A stretch of DNA of 9,120 nt from an uncultured Clostridia bacterium (GCA_946402595.1 CAMIWY010000036.1:1-9120), one strand, 5' to 3'; shown: positions 1 through 6,415, numbered from the stretch's first letter. Made by a program: numbers and translations. The notes: generated by a model not told the origin, from the letters alone.

Positions 1-2
1 AC

Positions 3-629
3 CCTGAGGATCCGTTCGACTGCATCGCCTGCTGCGGGACACATCCGTCTTCCACCGGACAGGTCGGACTGGTTTCACTGTATAAATGTGAGCCTAACAA
101 GGGAATGAACAGAGTGTTCTTCGACTGCGGGAAGAGAGCCTTCGACAAGCTTGCCGGGGATTTCAGCATCCTTACCGGAGTTTCAAAGAGATACTCCTGC
201 AGCCCTGAAGATCTTCCGTCAAGACTCGACAGCGAGGCAGAGAGCATAAGCGCTCTCAAGGGAAGAGTGGCGTCTTTCGCATCCTATGTATCTGAGAAGG
301 AGAAAGAGGATATCCTCAGGAAAATAGAAGCTGAGGGATGCAGTTCCTTCACTTATTCGACCAGCCTTCTCACTGCGGATGAGCTTCTCAAGCTCGGCTT
401 TGCGGTGATCAAGGAAGCTGACTGCATCCTGCTCATCCTCATGCAGCCTGAAGCAAAGACCTGTCTGCTGCTGTCATCCGGAGAGGTGAAATGCGGACAG
501 TTCGTAAAAGAGAATGCGAAAACTTTCAACGGACGCGGGGGCGGAAGAGACGACAATGCGCGCGCACTCTTCACTGACGTAAAGGACATGAAGGCCTTTG
601 CCACAGCGGCCGCTGAAGTGGTAAAATAG
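3..629 (+). CDS. Alanyl-tRNA editing protein (AlaX type), C-terminal part, 5' end outside window
   Basis: The reading frame is open from the window edge (first full codon at base 3), so this is the last 208 residues of a longer protein; the internal ATG at 105 is not the real start. Near the beginning is CIACCGTHPSSTGQ, matching the AlaRS/AlaX editing-domain motif in which a Cys and a His (C-x3-H) bind zinc. The middle (about residues 75-110) looks helical and charged. Near the end, NGRGGGRDDNARALF (about residues 176-190) is the glycine-rich signature of the DHHA1 domain. Having editing domain plus DHHA1 but, as far as visible, no synthetase core fits the long free-standing AlaX form, which hydrolyses Ser or Gly mischarged onto tRNA-Ala in the cytoplasm. 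A full alanyl-tRNA synthetase C-terminus has the same two domains and cannot be excluded from this fragment, but the distance between them is short, as in AlaX. Confidence 0.85.
   Translation, partial: PEDPFDCIACCGTHPSSTGQVGLVSLYKCEPNKGMNRVFFDCGKRAFDKLAGDFSILTGVSKRYSCSPEDLPSRLDSEAESISALKGRVASFASYVSEKEKEDILRKIEAEGCSSFTYSTSLLTADELLKLGFAVIKEADCILLILMQPEAKTCLLLSSGEVKCGQFVKENAKTFNGRGGGRDDNARALFTDVKDMKAFATAAAEVVK
598..627 (+). promoter_or_regulatory. Candidate promoter overlapping the AlaX stop codon
   Basis: TTGCCA (598-603) and TAAAAT (622-627) each match the sigma-A consensus at five of six positions and lie 18 bases apart. Transcription would begin near 634, about 53 bases before the cytidylate kinase-like start. 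The -10 box is formed by the last codons and stop of the upstream gene. Found by eye only; AT-rich matches like this also occur by chance. Confidence 0.45.
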
Positions 630-641
630 CATCAGAGAACA

Positions 642-669
642 GCAGTGCAGAACTGGAATGGCGCACTGC
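642..669 (+). repeat. Inverted repeat in leader of the cytidylate kinase-like gene
   Basis: GCAGTGC (642-648) is perfectly complementary to GCACTGC (663-669) around a 14-base loop. The hairpin ends four bases before the strong ribosome binding site at 673-680. There is no T-run, so it is not a standard terminator. It could tune translation or protect the mRNA end, or be incidental. Confidence 0.4.
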
Positions 670-686
670 AGCGGGAGGAGATAAAC

Positions 687-1346
687 ATGCTGGACCATAA
701 GGTTATCATAACTATAGACAGAGAATTCGGAAGCGGCGGACACGAGGTAGGAAGAAGACTTGCGGAAAGACTCGGAGTTCCTTTCTATGATGATGAGATC
801 ATAACAAGAGCTGCTGCGAATACCGGATATCACGAGGAATACATCAAGGCCAATGACGAGAAGGCACCTGACTACACGGTATCCTCACTTTTCACGGGCA
901 TCGATACATTCCAGCCTTCACCATTCTCAAGGATTCAGGAGGAGGAATTCAGGATCATAAGAGAGATCGCGCAGGAGGGAAGCTGCGTTATCGTCGGAAG
1001 AGCTGCTGACTACATCCTCAGTGACGAGGAGCATGTGAGCATCTTCATCTTTGCACCTATCGAAGAGAGAGTTAAGAGAAATCTTGAAGTTGCCAAGACA
1101 AGATTCCCTGACGAGAATGCGGATGCATACGCAATGGAGAAGAAGGTCAAGCAGATCGACAAGCAGCGCCGCAGATACTATGAGTTCTACACTGACAACA
1201 AGTGGGGCGGAAGGGATGTCTATGATCTTCTGATCAACACGAGCCGTGCAGGCGTAGAGGGTGCAGTCGATATTATCGAAGCCTATATAAAGGGCGGCAA
1301 GGGCAAGGATCTGCTTTCGGATGTTCCTTTCCTGCCTGAGAAATAA
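687..1346 (+). CDS. Cytidylate kinase-like family protein
   Basis: A 219-residue protein of the Cytidylate_kin2 type (a P-loop nucleoside monophosphate kinase relative). The N-terminus has REFGSGGHEVGRRLAERLG (residues 12-30), the family's version of the phosphate-binding loop, where the usual GK[ST] lysine is absent. Then come FYDDEII, SCVIVGRAADYIL (about 99-111), RRRYYEFYTDNKWGG (about 161-175) and YDLLINTS (about 179-186), all in the family's order. By relation to Cmk it should act on nucleotides in the cytoplasm, but members next to true cmk genes are often of unknown substrate, so I give no gene symbol. The ATG at 687 is chosen because GGGAGGAG (673-680) sits six bases upstream; an in-frame GTG at 645 lies inside a hairpin and would add 14 unrelated residues. 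It follows the tRNA-editing gene by 57 bases. Confidence 0.88.
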   Translation: MLDHKVIITIDREFGSGGHEVGRRLAERLGVPFYDDEIITRAAANTGYHEEYIKANDEKAPDYTVSSLFTGIDTFQPSPFSRIQEEEFRIIREIAQEGSCVIVGRAADYILSDEEHVSIFIFAPIEERVKRNLEVAKTRFPDENADAYAMEKKVKQIDKQRRRYYEFYTDNKWGGRDVYDLLINTSRAGVEGAVDIIEAYIKGGKGKDLLSDVPFLPEK

Positions 1347-1356
1347 TCGGACAGGC

Positions 1357-1381
1357 CCGGTTGCAAGAGTGAACGGTTTTT
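1357..1381 (+). terminator. Weak candidate terminator after cytidylate kinase-like gene
   Basis: CCG-TT (1357-1362, one G bulged) can pair with AACGG (1372-1376), followed directly by TTTTT (1377-1381). The stem is only five pairs. A competing small stem, GTGAA (1369-1373) with TTCAC (1380-1384), overlaps it. A terminator is expected here because metK has its own promoter just downstream, but the structure is poor. Confidence 0.3.
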
Positions 1382-1395
1382 CACCCATAATTCGA

Positions 1396-1423
1396 TTGAC
1401 ATCAGCGAAAGTCTGACTATAAT
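1396..1423 (+). promoter_or_regulatory. metK promoter
   Basis: TTGACA (1396-1401) and TATAAT (1418-1423) are perfect sigma-A -35 and -10 boxes separated by 16 bases. The predicted start is near 1430, immediately before the 5' strand of the SAM riboswitch P1 helix at 1433. This placement is what is expected of a riboswitch-controlled transcript. Confidence 0.9.
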
Positions 1424-1432
1424 AAATTACAG

Positions 1433-1540
1433 CCTTATTAAGAGCGAGGGAGGGAATGGGCCCTGTGATCTCGCGGCAACCTCACCCGGGGGTGAAGGTG
1501 CCAATTCCCACGGGGAGCAGCCATTCCCCGGCAGATGAGG
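1433..1540 (+). promoter_or_regulatory. SAM-I (S-box) riboswitch aptamer upstream of metK
   Basis: The hallmark blocks are present in order: AAGAG after the P1 strand, GAGGGAATGGGCCC (1448-1463 region), CGGCAACC (1474-1481) and GGTGCCAATTCC (1497-1508). Helices can be drawn directly. P1 is CCTTAT (1433-1438) with ATGAGG (1535-1540). P2 is GCGAG (1444-1448) with CTCGC (1470-1474), plus AGGG (1451-1454) with CCCT (1461-1464). P3 is TCACC (1482-1486) with GGTGA (1491-1495), extended by CC (1480-1481) with GG (1497-1498). P4 is CGGGGA (1511-1516) with TTCCCCG (1524-1530, first T unpaired). S-adenosylmethionine binding stabilises P1 in this class, which lets the downstream terminator form and turns metK off when SAM is plentiful. 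Confidence 0.96.
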
Positions 1541-1557
1541 TATGTGTATCTCTCTGC
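1531..1557 (+). promoter_or_regulatory. Antiterminator pairing of the SAM riboswitch
   Basis: GCAGA (1531-1535) plus GAGG (1537-1540), with T1536 bulged, can pair with TCTCTCTGC (1549-1557), giving nine pairs including one G-U. This uses up the 3' strand of P1 and the 5' strand of the terminator at once, so it cannot coexist with either. It is the expected structure when SAM is scarce. Derived by hand pairing, not by folding software. Confidence 0.8.
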
Positions 1558-1578
1558 GTGCGGCAGAGGGATTTTTTT
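1548..1578 (+). terminator. Intrinsic terminator of the SAM riboswitch
   Basis: ATCTCTCTGC (1548-1557) pairs with GCAGAGGGAT (1563-1572) over ten pairs (one G-U), with loop GTGCG, followed by a run of seven T (1572-1578). It ends 26 bases before the metK start codon and is the expression platform of the S-box. Confidence 0.93.
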
Positions 1579-1604
1579 ATGGCTGAGAGTAGGGGATTAT
1601 ATAT

Positions 1605-2801
1605 ATGAGAAGATTATTTACATCAGAATCAGTAACAGAAGGACATCCGGACAAGGTGTGCGATCAGGTATCCGATGCGGTGCTCGACGCCATCCTGGCG
1701 CAGGACCCTAAGGCACACGTTGCCTGCGAGTGCGCTACCAAGACAGGCTTCCTGATGATATTCGGAGAAGCCTCCGGAAACTTTGACGTCGACTATGAGG
1801 CTATCGCACGCAAAACGATTTGCGAAATCGGATACGATAATGATGACGTCTGCTTCAACGGAAACACCTGTGACATCATCGTTCATATGGAAGAGCAGTC
1901 TGCGGATATCGCTATGGGCGTCAACGAGTCCTATGAGAGCAAGGAAGGCAGCCAGAAGGGCGAGGATGCTCTTATCGGAGCAGGAGACCAGGGCATGATG
2001 TTCGGTTATGCCTGCACAGAGACGAAGGAGCTCATGCCTATGTCGGCACAGCTTGCCCACAGCATGGCCAAGAAGCTCGCTGCAGTCAGAAAGGACGGCA
2101 CTCTGCCATACCTCGGACCTGACGGAAAGACACAGGTCACAGTCGAGTATGATGACGGGGAAATCGTAAGAATCGACACAGTAGTAGTTTCCACACAGCA
2201 CAGTGCTGACGTCAGCCTCGAGCAGGTAAGAGAGGACATGATGAAGTATGTCATCAGGCCTGTTATTCCTGAAGACCTCCTGGACGGAGAGACCAAGTTC
2301 TACGTCAACCCTACAGGCAGATTCGTCATCGGCGGACCTATGGGAGACTCCGGACTTACCGGAAGAAAGATCATCGTTGACACATACGGCGGACACTCAT
2401 CACACGGCGGCGGCGCTTTCTCGGGCAAGGACCCTACGAAGGTAGACAGGTCAGCTGCCTACATGGCACGCTACATCGCAAAGAACGTTGTTGCAGCCGG
2501 TATCGCTGACGTATGCGAGATCCAGCTTGCCTATGCTATCGGCGTTGCAGAGCCTGTATCAGTAAGCGTTGATACATTCGGAACAAGCCTCTTCAGCGAC
2601 GAGAAGATCGCAGTGCTTATCCGCGAGAACTTCGACATGAGACCTGCTGCTATCATCAGAAAGCTTGAACTTGACAGGCCTCAGTACAGACATCTTGCGG
2701 CATACGGCCACATGGGCAGAACCGATCTCGACGTCAAGTGGGAGAAGACAGACATGGCTGACGTTCTCAAGAGAGCCATCAGCGGAGCCAGCGACAAGTA
2801 A
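1605..2801 (+). CDS. metK: S-adenosylmethionine synthase (methionine adenosyltransferase)
   Basis: A 398-residue cytoplasmic enzyme that makes S-adenosylmethionine from methionine and ATP, releasing phosphate and diphosphate; the length is normal for the family. Visible landmarks: FTSESVTEGHPDK (residues 5-17) with the catalytic His14 and the Mg-binding Asp16; GAGDQGMMFGYA (125-136), the ATP-binding hexapeptide region; PTGRFVIGGPMGDSGLTGRK (236-255); GGGAFSGKDPTKVDRSAAY (268-286), the glycine-rich P-loop-like segment; and a C-terminal AAYGHMGRTDLDVKWEKTD typical of bacterial MetK. The segment before the glycine-rich loop reads GGHSSH, where many bacterial enzymes have GG(Y/M)ARH; this position also varies in other kingdoms, so I do not infer a defect. 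Start ATG 1605 has AGGGGA (1591-1596) eight bases upstream. It is transcribed from its own promoter and switched by the SAM-I element just upstream, a direct product-feedback loop. Confidence 0.98.
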   Translation: MRRLFTSESVTEGHPDKVCDQVSDAVLDAILAQDPKAHVACECATKTGFLMIFGEASGNFDVDYEAIARKTICEIGYDNDDVCFNGNTCDIIVHMEEQSADIAMGVNESYESKEGSQKGEDALIGAGDQGMMFGYACTETKELMPMSAQLAHSMAKKLAAVRKDGTLPYLGPDGKTQVTVEYDDGEIVRIDTVVVSTQHSADVSLEQVREDMMKYVIRPVIPEDLLDGETKFYVNPTGRFVIGGPMGDSGLTGRKIIVDTYGGHSSHGGGAFSGKDPTKVDRSAAYMARYIAKNVVAAGIADVCEIQLAYAIGVAEPVSVSVDTFGTSLFSDEKIAVLIRENFDMRPAAIIRKLELDRPQYRHLAAYGHMGRTDLDVKWEKTDMADVLKRAISGASDK

Positions 2802-2846
2802 GGTTTCCTTCGGATCATACGGCGTTGCCGTATGGACGGAAACCTT
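2800..2846 (+). repeat. Large hairpin starting at the metK stop codon
   Basis: AAGGTTTCC (2800-2808) pairs with GGAAACCTT (2838-2846), and inside it CATACGGC (2816-2823) pairs with GCCGTATG (2827-2834) around a three-base GTT loop; seven and three bases form an internal loop between the two stems. Seventeen Watson-Crick pairs make this a strong structure. The following bases (TCTAATTC) are not a proper T-run, so it may be a weak terminator, a 3'-end stabiliser or a processing site. Confidence 0.6.
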
Positions 2847-2847
2847 C

Positions 2848-2874
2848 TAATTCGCTCCACAAGGTCGCGAATTA
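2848..2874 (+). repeat. Second inverted repeat upstream of the dUTPase gene
   Basis: TAATTCGC (2848-2855) is a perfect match to GCGAATTA (2867-2874) around an 11-base loop. It starts two bases after the preceding hairpin ends and lies 16 bases before the dUTPase start, with the ribosome binding site just downstream at 2879-2882. No T-run follows; it could be an operator-like palindrome or an RNA hairpin. Confidence 0.5.
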
Positions 2875-2890
2875 AAACAGGGTAATAAGA

Positions 2891-3409
2891 ATGTCACACT
2901 TTGAGAAAGTATCATATGAACAGTGGAAGAAGGACTGCGGCATCAAGGGGCTCCCGGACAGGGAACTCAGGGAATGGTATGATGCGATAAAGCTGCCAAA
3001 ACAGGCAACGGCATCATCTGCCGGCTGCGACTTCTTCATGCCGTTCAATCTGAATTTTGAGCCGGGCTCGAGATTCAGGATCGCTACGGGTATCCGCTGG
3101 GTCACAGACAGAGACGGAGCGGACAGGGGCAAAGTGCTTATAGTATTCCCGAGGAGCGGTCTCGGATTCAGATACGGCATCAGACTTACCAATACGGCAG
3201 GCATAATCGATGCTGACTACTGCGACTCTGACAATGAGGGCCACATAATAATCAGCATGGATAACCCGTCAGAGCAGACAGTACCTCTGCCTGAGGGCAA
3301 AGCGTTCGCTCAGGGGATCGTCGTCACCTATGACATTCCGGAGGGTGCTGAGTCTGATGAGGCAAGGTCGGGCGGTTTTGGCAGTACGGACCGCAGTACC
3401 GGAAAATAA
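2891..3409 (+). CDS. dut: dUTP diphosphatase (dUTPase), trimeric type
   Basis: A 172-residue protein with all five dUTPase motifs: I, ASSAGCDFFM (41-50); II, PRSGLG (87-92); III, NTAGIIDADY (101-110) with the water-activating Asp107 and uracil-facing Tyr110; IV, EGKAFAQGIV (135-144); V, the glycine-rich C-terminal arm RSGGFGSTD (159-167), which closes over the substrate. It hydrolyses dUTP to dUMP and diphosphate, keeping uracil out of DNA and feeding thymidylate synthesis. It is longer than the roughly 145-150 residues of the E. coli enzyme because of about 35 extra N-terminal residues and an acidic insertion, CDSDNEGHI, after motif III; I recognise both from clostridial dUTPases, so this is not a novelty. 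ATG 2891 has AGGG (2879-2882) eight bases upstream. No promoter is evident after metK, so read-through from metK is possible. Its stop codon directly abuts the next ATG. Confidence 0.93.
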   Translation: MSHFEKVSYEQWKKDCGIKGLPDRELREWYDAIKLPKQATASSAGCDFFMPFNLNFEPGSRFRIATGIRWVTDRDGADRGKVLIVFPRSGLGFRYGIRLTNTAGIIDADYCDSDNEGHIIISMDNPSEQTVPLPEGKAFAQGIVVTYDIPEGAESDEARSGGFGSTDRSTGK

Positions 3410-4720
3410 ATGAGCAGACATAACAGCAGGAACATAATTGAATATGCAGACGCAGTCATCGTGGGAGCAGGCGCTTCCGGACTTGCTGCGGCAATAGAAC
3501 TCAGGATGAATGATCCTTCGCTGAGCGTAGTGATCATTGAAAAGAATGATGTGCCTGCACGCAAGATAAGAGCTACCGGAAACGGCCGCTGCAACATCAC
3601 CAACCGCAATGCAGAGGGCTATACGGAGATAATGAAGTTCTTCACCTCTATCGGGCTCGTCACAAGGACTTATGATAACGGACTGGTATATCCTTATTCA
3701 GAGTCGGCTGCTGATGCAGCTGAGCTTCTCATAAGCCGTGCGGAAGAGCTCGGGGCAAGGATCATAACAGATGCAGAGGTCACTTCGGCGTGTGCATCAG
3801 GAGACTCCCGTTTTGCGACTTCCTTTGAACTGAAGACAGCGGACGGAAGAGGATCCCGCACCATCACATCGGAATATCTCATCCTGGCATGCGGCGGCAA
3901 GGCAGGCCCTATGTTCGGCACGACAGGGGACGGCTACGGCATCGCAAGGAGTTTTGGTCACAGCATTGTGACTCCTGTACCGGTCCTGACACCTGTGGAA
4001 TGCAGGGAGTGGGGCAGCAGGGATGAGAATGACGCCGTGTGTCTGGCAGGGACAAGGACAAGAGGAACTGTCGCTCTCATTAAGAATACGGATGATGCTG
4101 GGTGTTCCGTTGACGGCGCGGAGCTGTTCATGGAAACAGGTGAGATACAGTTCACTAAATATGGCCTGTCCGGTATATGCATCTTCAATATGACCAGGCA
4201 TATGAGATATGACAGGTCGAAGGGCGAGAGCCTGGAAGACTTTGCTGTAAGGACAGATCTTTTCCCTGACGGAGATATAACGGAGTTTCTGAGAGACAGA
4301 CAAAAGCATGCCTTCTCCGGAGAGAAGACTGCTGATGTTCTCAGGACAGTCCTCAAGGCAAACATAGCCGGATATGTACTTAAAAAGGCGTGCGGAGAAG
4401 CATGCGATGAGAATCTTGCTGAGAAGGAAGTCGGGGATCTCACAGATGCCGACATACTCGCGATATCCCATCAGGTACACGGGCTCACGTTCCATCCTGA
4501 GAGACTTAAGGGCTGGAAGGAAGCGCAGGCGACATCAGGCGGAGTCAGTCTTGATGAGCTTGACCCGGTCACAGGCGGCTCGCTTATAACCCCGGGCCTG
4601 TTCATAACAGGAGAGCTTGCGGACAGAGACTATATGTGCGGAGGATATAACCTCAGCAATGCATGGCTGACAGGGATCGGGGCGGCACATGCTATCCTGA
4701 CGTCTGACAGTCATAAGTGA
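3410..4720 (+). CDS. HI0933/BaiN-family FAD-dependent oxidoreductase
   Basis: A 436-residue flavoprotein. The N-terminus has the dinucleotide-binding loop VIVGAGASGLAAAIE (16-30) with GAGASG at 19-24 and the ribose-binding acid in VIIEK (41-45). Next come the family signature RKIRATGNGRCNITN (51-65), the segment LACGGKAGPMFGTTGDGY (159-176), and near the C-terminus TSGGVSLDEL (375-384) and GELADRDYMCGGYNL (401-415). This order identifies the group variously named HI0933-like, YhiN or BaiN. Biochemical roles are poorly settled for most members; a bile-acid reductase role is known for one clostridial relative, which should not be transferred here without evidence. Probably cytoplasmic; no signal peptide or membrane span is visible. 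Its ATG follows the dUTPase stop with no gap and no strong ribosome binding site (only GGAAAA at 3401-3406), which suggests translational coupling to dut. Confidence 0.93.
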   Translation: MSRHNSRNIIEYADAVIVGAGASGLAAAIELRMNDPSLSVVIIEKNDVPARKIRATGNGRCNITNRNAEGYTEIMKFFTSIGLVTRTYDNGLVYPYSESAADAAELLISRAEELGARIITDAEVTSACASGDSRFATSFELKTADGRGSRTITSEYLILACGGKAGPMFGTTGDGYGIARSFGHSIVTPVPVLTPVECREWGSRDENDAVCLAGTRTRGTVALIKNTDDAGCSVDGAELFMETGEIQFTKYGLSGICIFNMTRHMRYDRSKGESLEDFAVRTDLFPDGDITEFLRDRQKHAFSGEKTADVLRTVLKANIAGYVLKKACGEACDENLAEKEVGDLTDADILAISHQVHGLTFHPERLKGWKEAQATSGGVSLDELDPVTGGSLITPGLFITGELADRDYMCGGYNLSNAWLTGIGAAHAILTSDSHK

Positions 4721-4734
4721 ATATATTAATCGGT

Positions 4735-4770
4735 GAAAACCGCTGCAGCCCGCTTCAAGCGGGCTGTTTT
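4735..4770 (+). terminator. Intrinsic terminator, possibly bidirectional, after the HI0933-type gene
   Basis: CAGCCCGCT (4746-4754) pairs perfectly with AGCGGGCTG (4758-4766) around a TCA loop, followed by TTTT (4767-4770). An AAAA stretch lies on the left flank (4736-4739), so the structure could also stop transcription arriving from the other side. The stem is GC-rich and very stable but the T-run is short, so leakage into the next gene is likely. Confidence 0.75.
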
Positions 4771-4774
4771 CGTG

Positions 4775-4780
4775 TATAAT
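4775..4780 (+). promoter_or_regulatory. Consensus -10 box immediately before the FAD dehydrogenase start
   Basis: TATAAT at 4775-4780 is a perfect -10 hexamer. Counting seven bases past its last base puts the expected transcription start at 4787, exactly the A of the ATG. No good -35 is present: the best candidates, CTTCAA (4753-4758) or TTCAAG (4754-4759), match poorly and lie inside the terminator stem. The promoter is therefore a candidate only. Confidence 0.45.
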
Positions 4781-4786
4781 GTACCC

Positions 4787-6412
4787 ATGAAATACAGGAT
4801 CAATGAGATAAAAACAGATATAGACGTCCCTGTGAGCGATCTGCCGGGACTGATCGCTCACAGGACAGGACTCAGACGGGACGACATCTCCCGGTGGGAG
4901 ATAAGACGCAAGTCGATCGATTCAAGAAAGAAGCCGCATATACAGTTTGTATATACGGTCGATTTTACGTCGGACAGGAAGATAAAACGCAAAGTAAACG
5001 GTCTCTCTCAGGTGTATGAAGCCGCAGAGAGAGTAGTTCCGCCGGAGCAGGGCTCTGCGAAGATGAAAGGGAGGCCGGTCATCGCCGGAGCAGGTCCGTG
5101 CGGTCTGTTTGCAGGACTTGAGCTTGCAAAGCTTGGCTACAGACCGGTCATCATTGAAAGAGGACCTTCAATGGATGAGAGGGCGGAGGCGATAGAGCGG
5201 TTCAGACAGAACGGGGTTCTTGACCCGGATGCCAATATGCTGTTCGGTGAAGGCGGAGCAGGAACATTTTCTGACGGCAAGATCGGGACTGGTATCAAGG
5301 ATGGCCTCATAAGGCAGGTCCTTGCTGAATTCCGCGATGCAGGTGCCGGTGATGAGATCATGTATCTCGCCAAGCCGCACATAGGCACGGATGTGCTGAG
5401 GACTGTGATCGTTAACATCCGCAATAAGATAGAAAGCCTCGGCGGTGAAGTCAGGTTCAACACAAGACTTGATTCACTCATCACAGAGAACGGACGGCTC
5501 TGCGGAATCAATGTTACAGCAGCGAAGCGCGGAACCGGATCAGAGGCCGGCGCGGCTGCATCTGAAACCATTGAGACTGACGCTCTGATACTTGCCATCG
5601 GACACAGCGCAAGGGATACTTTTGCCATGATAAACGATGCCGGGATAGGGATGCAGCAGAAGCCGTTCTCCATAGGCGTAAGGATGGAGCATCCGCAGTC
5701 AGTGATCGATGCCGCACAGTACGGACCGGAGAACTCAGGCAGGGTGACAGACGCACTGAGTGCTGAGAAGGAGCCGGGGCTGCTTCCTCCGGCTGACTAT
5801 AAGATAAACTACAGGGCATCGAACGGGCGCGGCGTGTATTCCTTCTGCATGTGCCCGGGCGGTGAAGTTGTCGTGTGCACTACGGCGGAAGGAGAGCTGT
5901 GTGTCAACGGCATGAGCAGACGGAGAAGAGACAGCGGAACGGCAAACAGCGGCATTCTGTGCGATGTCAGGACGGAGGATTTCGGCTCTGATGACGTTCT
6001 TGCAGGAGTCAGGTTCCAGGAAAAGTACGAGAGACTCGCTTTCAGAAACGGGGGCGGTGACTTTACTCCACCGCGCTGCAGCATGAAAGACTTCCTCGCA
6101 GGAGATACGGAGCAGGCTCTCAGGGTCACAGGCTCGCTTCCTGACTTTGCAGCGGAAGCACTGCGCGAAGCCGTACCGCATTTTGCCCGCAGGATACACG
6201 GTTATGATGATCCGGATGCTGTTGTCACAGCTGTTGAGACAAGGAGCTCGTCCCCTGTCAGGATCGTGAGAGGAGAAACAGGCGAGAGCAGCATGGGCGG
6301 AATATATCCGGCAGGTGAAGGTGCGGGATACGCAGGCGGGATCACCTCGGCAGCGTGCGACGGCATAAGAGCTGCATGGCACATCATTGAGAAATTTGCG
6401 TGCCCGGAGTAA
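4787..6412 (+). CDS. FAD-dependent dehydrogenase, COG2509-like
   Basis: A 541-residue flavoprotein. Residues 1-70 form the family's small N-terminal domain, with the signature RRKSIDSRKKPHIQFVYTVD (40-59). The FAD-binding core follows: VIAGAGPCGLFAGLELAKLG (98-117) with GAGPCG at 101-106, VIIERG (121-126), then NMLFGEGGAGTFSDGKIGTG (150-169), a hallmark of this family. At the C-terminus are SSPVRIVRGETG and IYPAGEGAGYAGGITSAACD, which complete the FAD site. The reaction and substrate are not known to me for this family. Start choice: ATG 4787 gives the N-terminus seen in relatives. In-frame GTG codons at 4733 and 4772 would add residues encoded by the terminator hairpin or the -10 box. No Shine-Dalgarno sequence precedes 4787 (TATAATGTACCC instead), which is unusual beside its neighbours. 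It is the second flavoprotein gene in a row but has little similarity to the first beyond the FAD-binding fold. Confidence 0.92.
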   Translation: MKYRINEIKTDIDVPVSDLPGLIAHRTGLRRDDISRWEIRRKSIDSRKKPHIQFVYTVDFTSDRKIKRKVNGLSQVYEAAERVVPPEQGSAKMKGRPVIAGAGPCGLFAGLELAKLGYRPVIIERGPSMDERAEAIERFRQNGVLDPDANMLFGEGGAGTFSDGKIGTGIKDGLIRQVLAEFRDAGAGDEIMYLAKPHIGTDVLRTVIVNIRNKIESLGGEVRFNTRLDSLITENGRLCGINVTAAKRGTGSEAGAAASETIETDALILAIGHSARDTFAMINDAGIGMQQKPFSIGVRMEHPQSVIDAAQYGPENSGRVTDALSAEKEPGLLPPADYKINYRASNGRGVYSFCMCPGGEVVVCTTAEGELCVNGMSRRRRDSGTANSGILCDVRTEDFGSDDVLAGVRFQEKYERLAFRNGGGDFTPPRCSMKDFLAGDTEQALRVTGSLPDFAAEALREAVPHFARRIHGYDDPDAVVTAVETRSSSPVRIVRGETGESSMGGIYPAGEGAGYAGGITSAACDGIRAAWHIIEKFACPE

Positions 6413-6415
6413 AAT
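6387..6415 (+). promoter_or_regulatory. Promoter for the 65-residue protein gene
   Basis: TTGAGA (6387-6392) and TAAAAT (6410-6415) each match the sigma-A consensus at five of six positions with an ideal 17-base spacer. The -10 box contains the stop codon of the FAD dehydrogenase. The start would be near 6422, leaving a leader of about 68 bases that contains a short GCCGC/GCGGC hairpin (6428-6443). Confidence 0.6.

Noticed and set aside
1629..2396. Long open frame on the minus strand inside metK, 255 codons.
   Set aside because: It is fully antisense to an unmistakable MetK, and its translation resembles no protein; such shadows arise from the codon bias of the real gene.
2335..2430. GGHSSH in MetK in place of the common GG(Y/M)ARH as a sign of a defective enzyme.
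   Set aside because: This spot varies between kingdoms (for example GGWGAH in animal enzymes) and all catalytic and ATP-binding motifs are intact.
3326..3370. Acidic insertion after dUTPase motif III (CDSDNEGHI, residues 111-119) as a novel feature.
   Set aside because: The same insertion is familiar from clostridial dUTPases, so it marks the subtype rather than something new.
4733..4786. Upstream GTG start (4733) giving an 18-residue longer FAD dehydrogenase.
   Set aside because: The extra residues are encoded by the terminator hairpin and the TATAAT box, there is no ribosome binding site, and known family members begin at the residue encoded at 4787.
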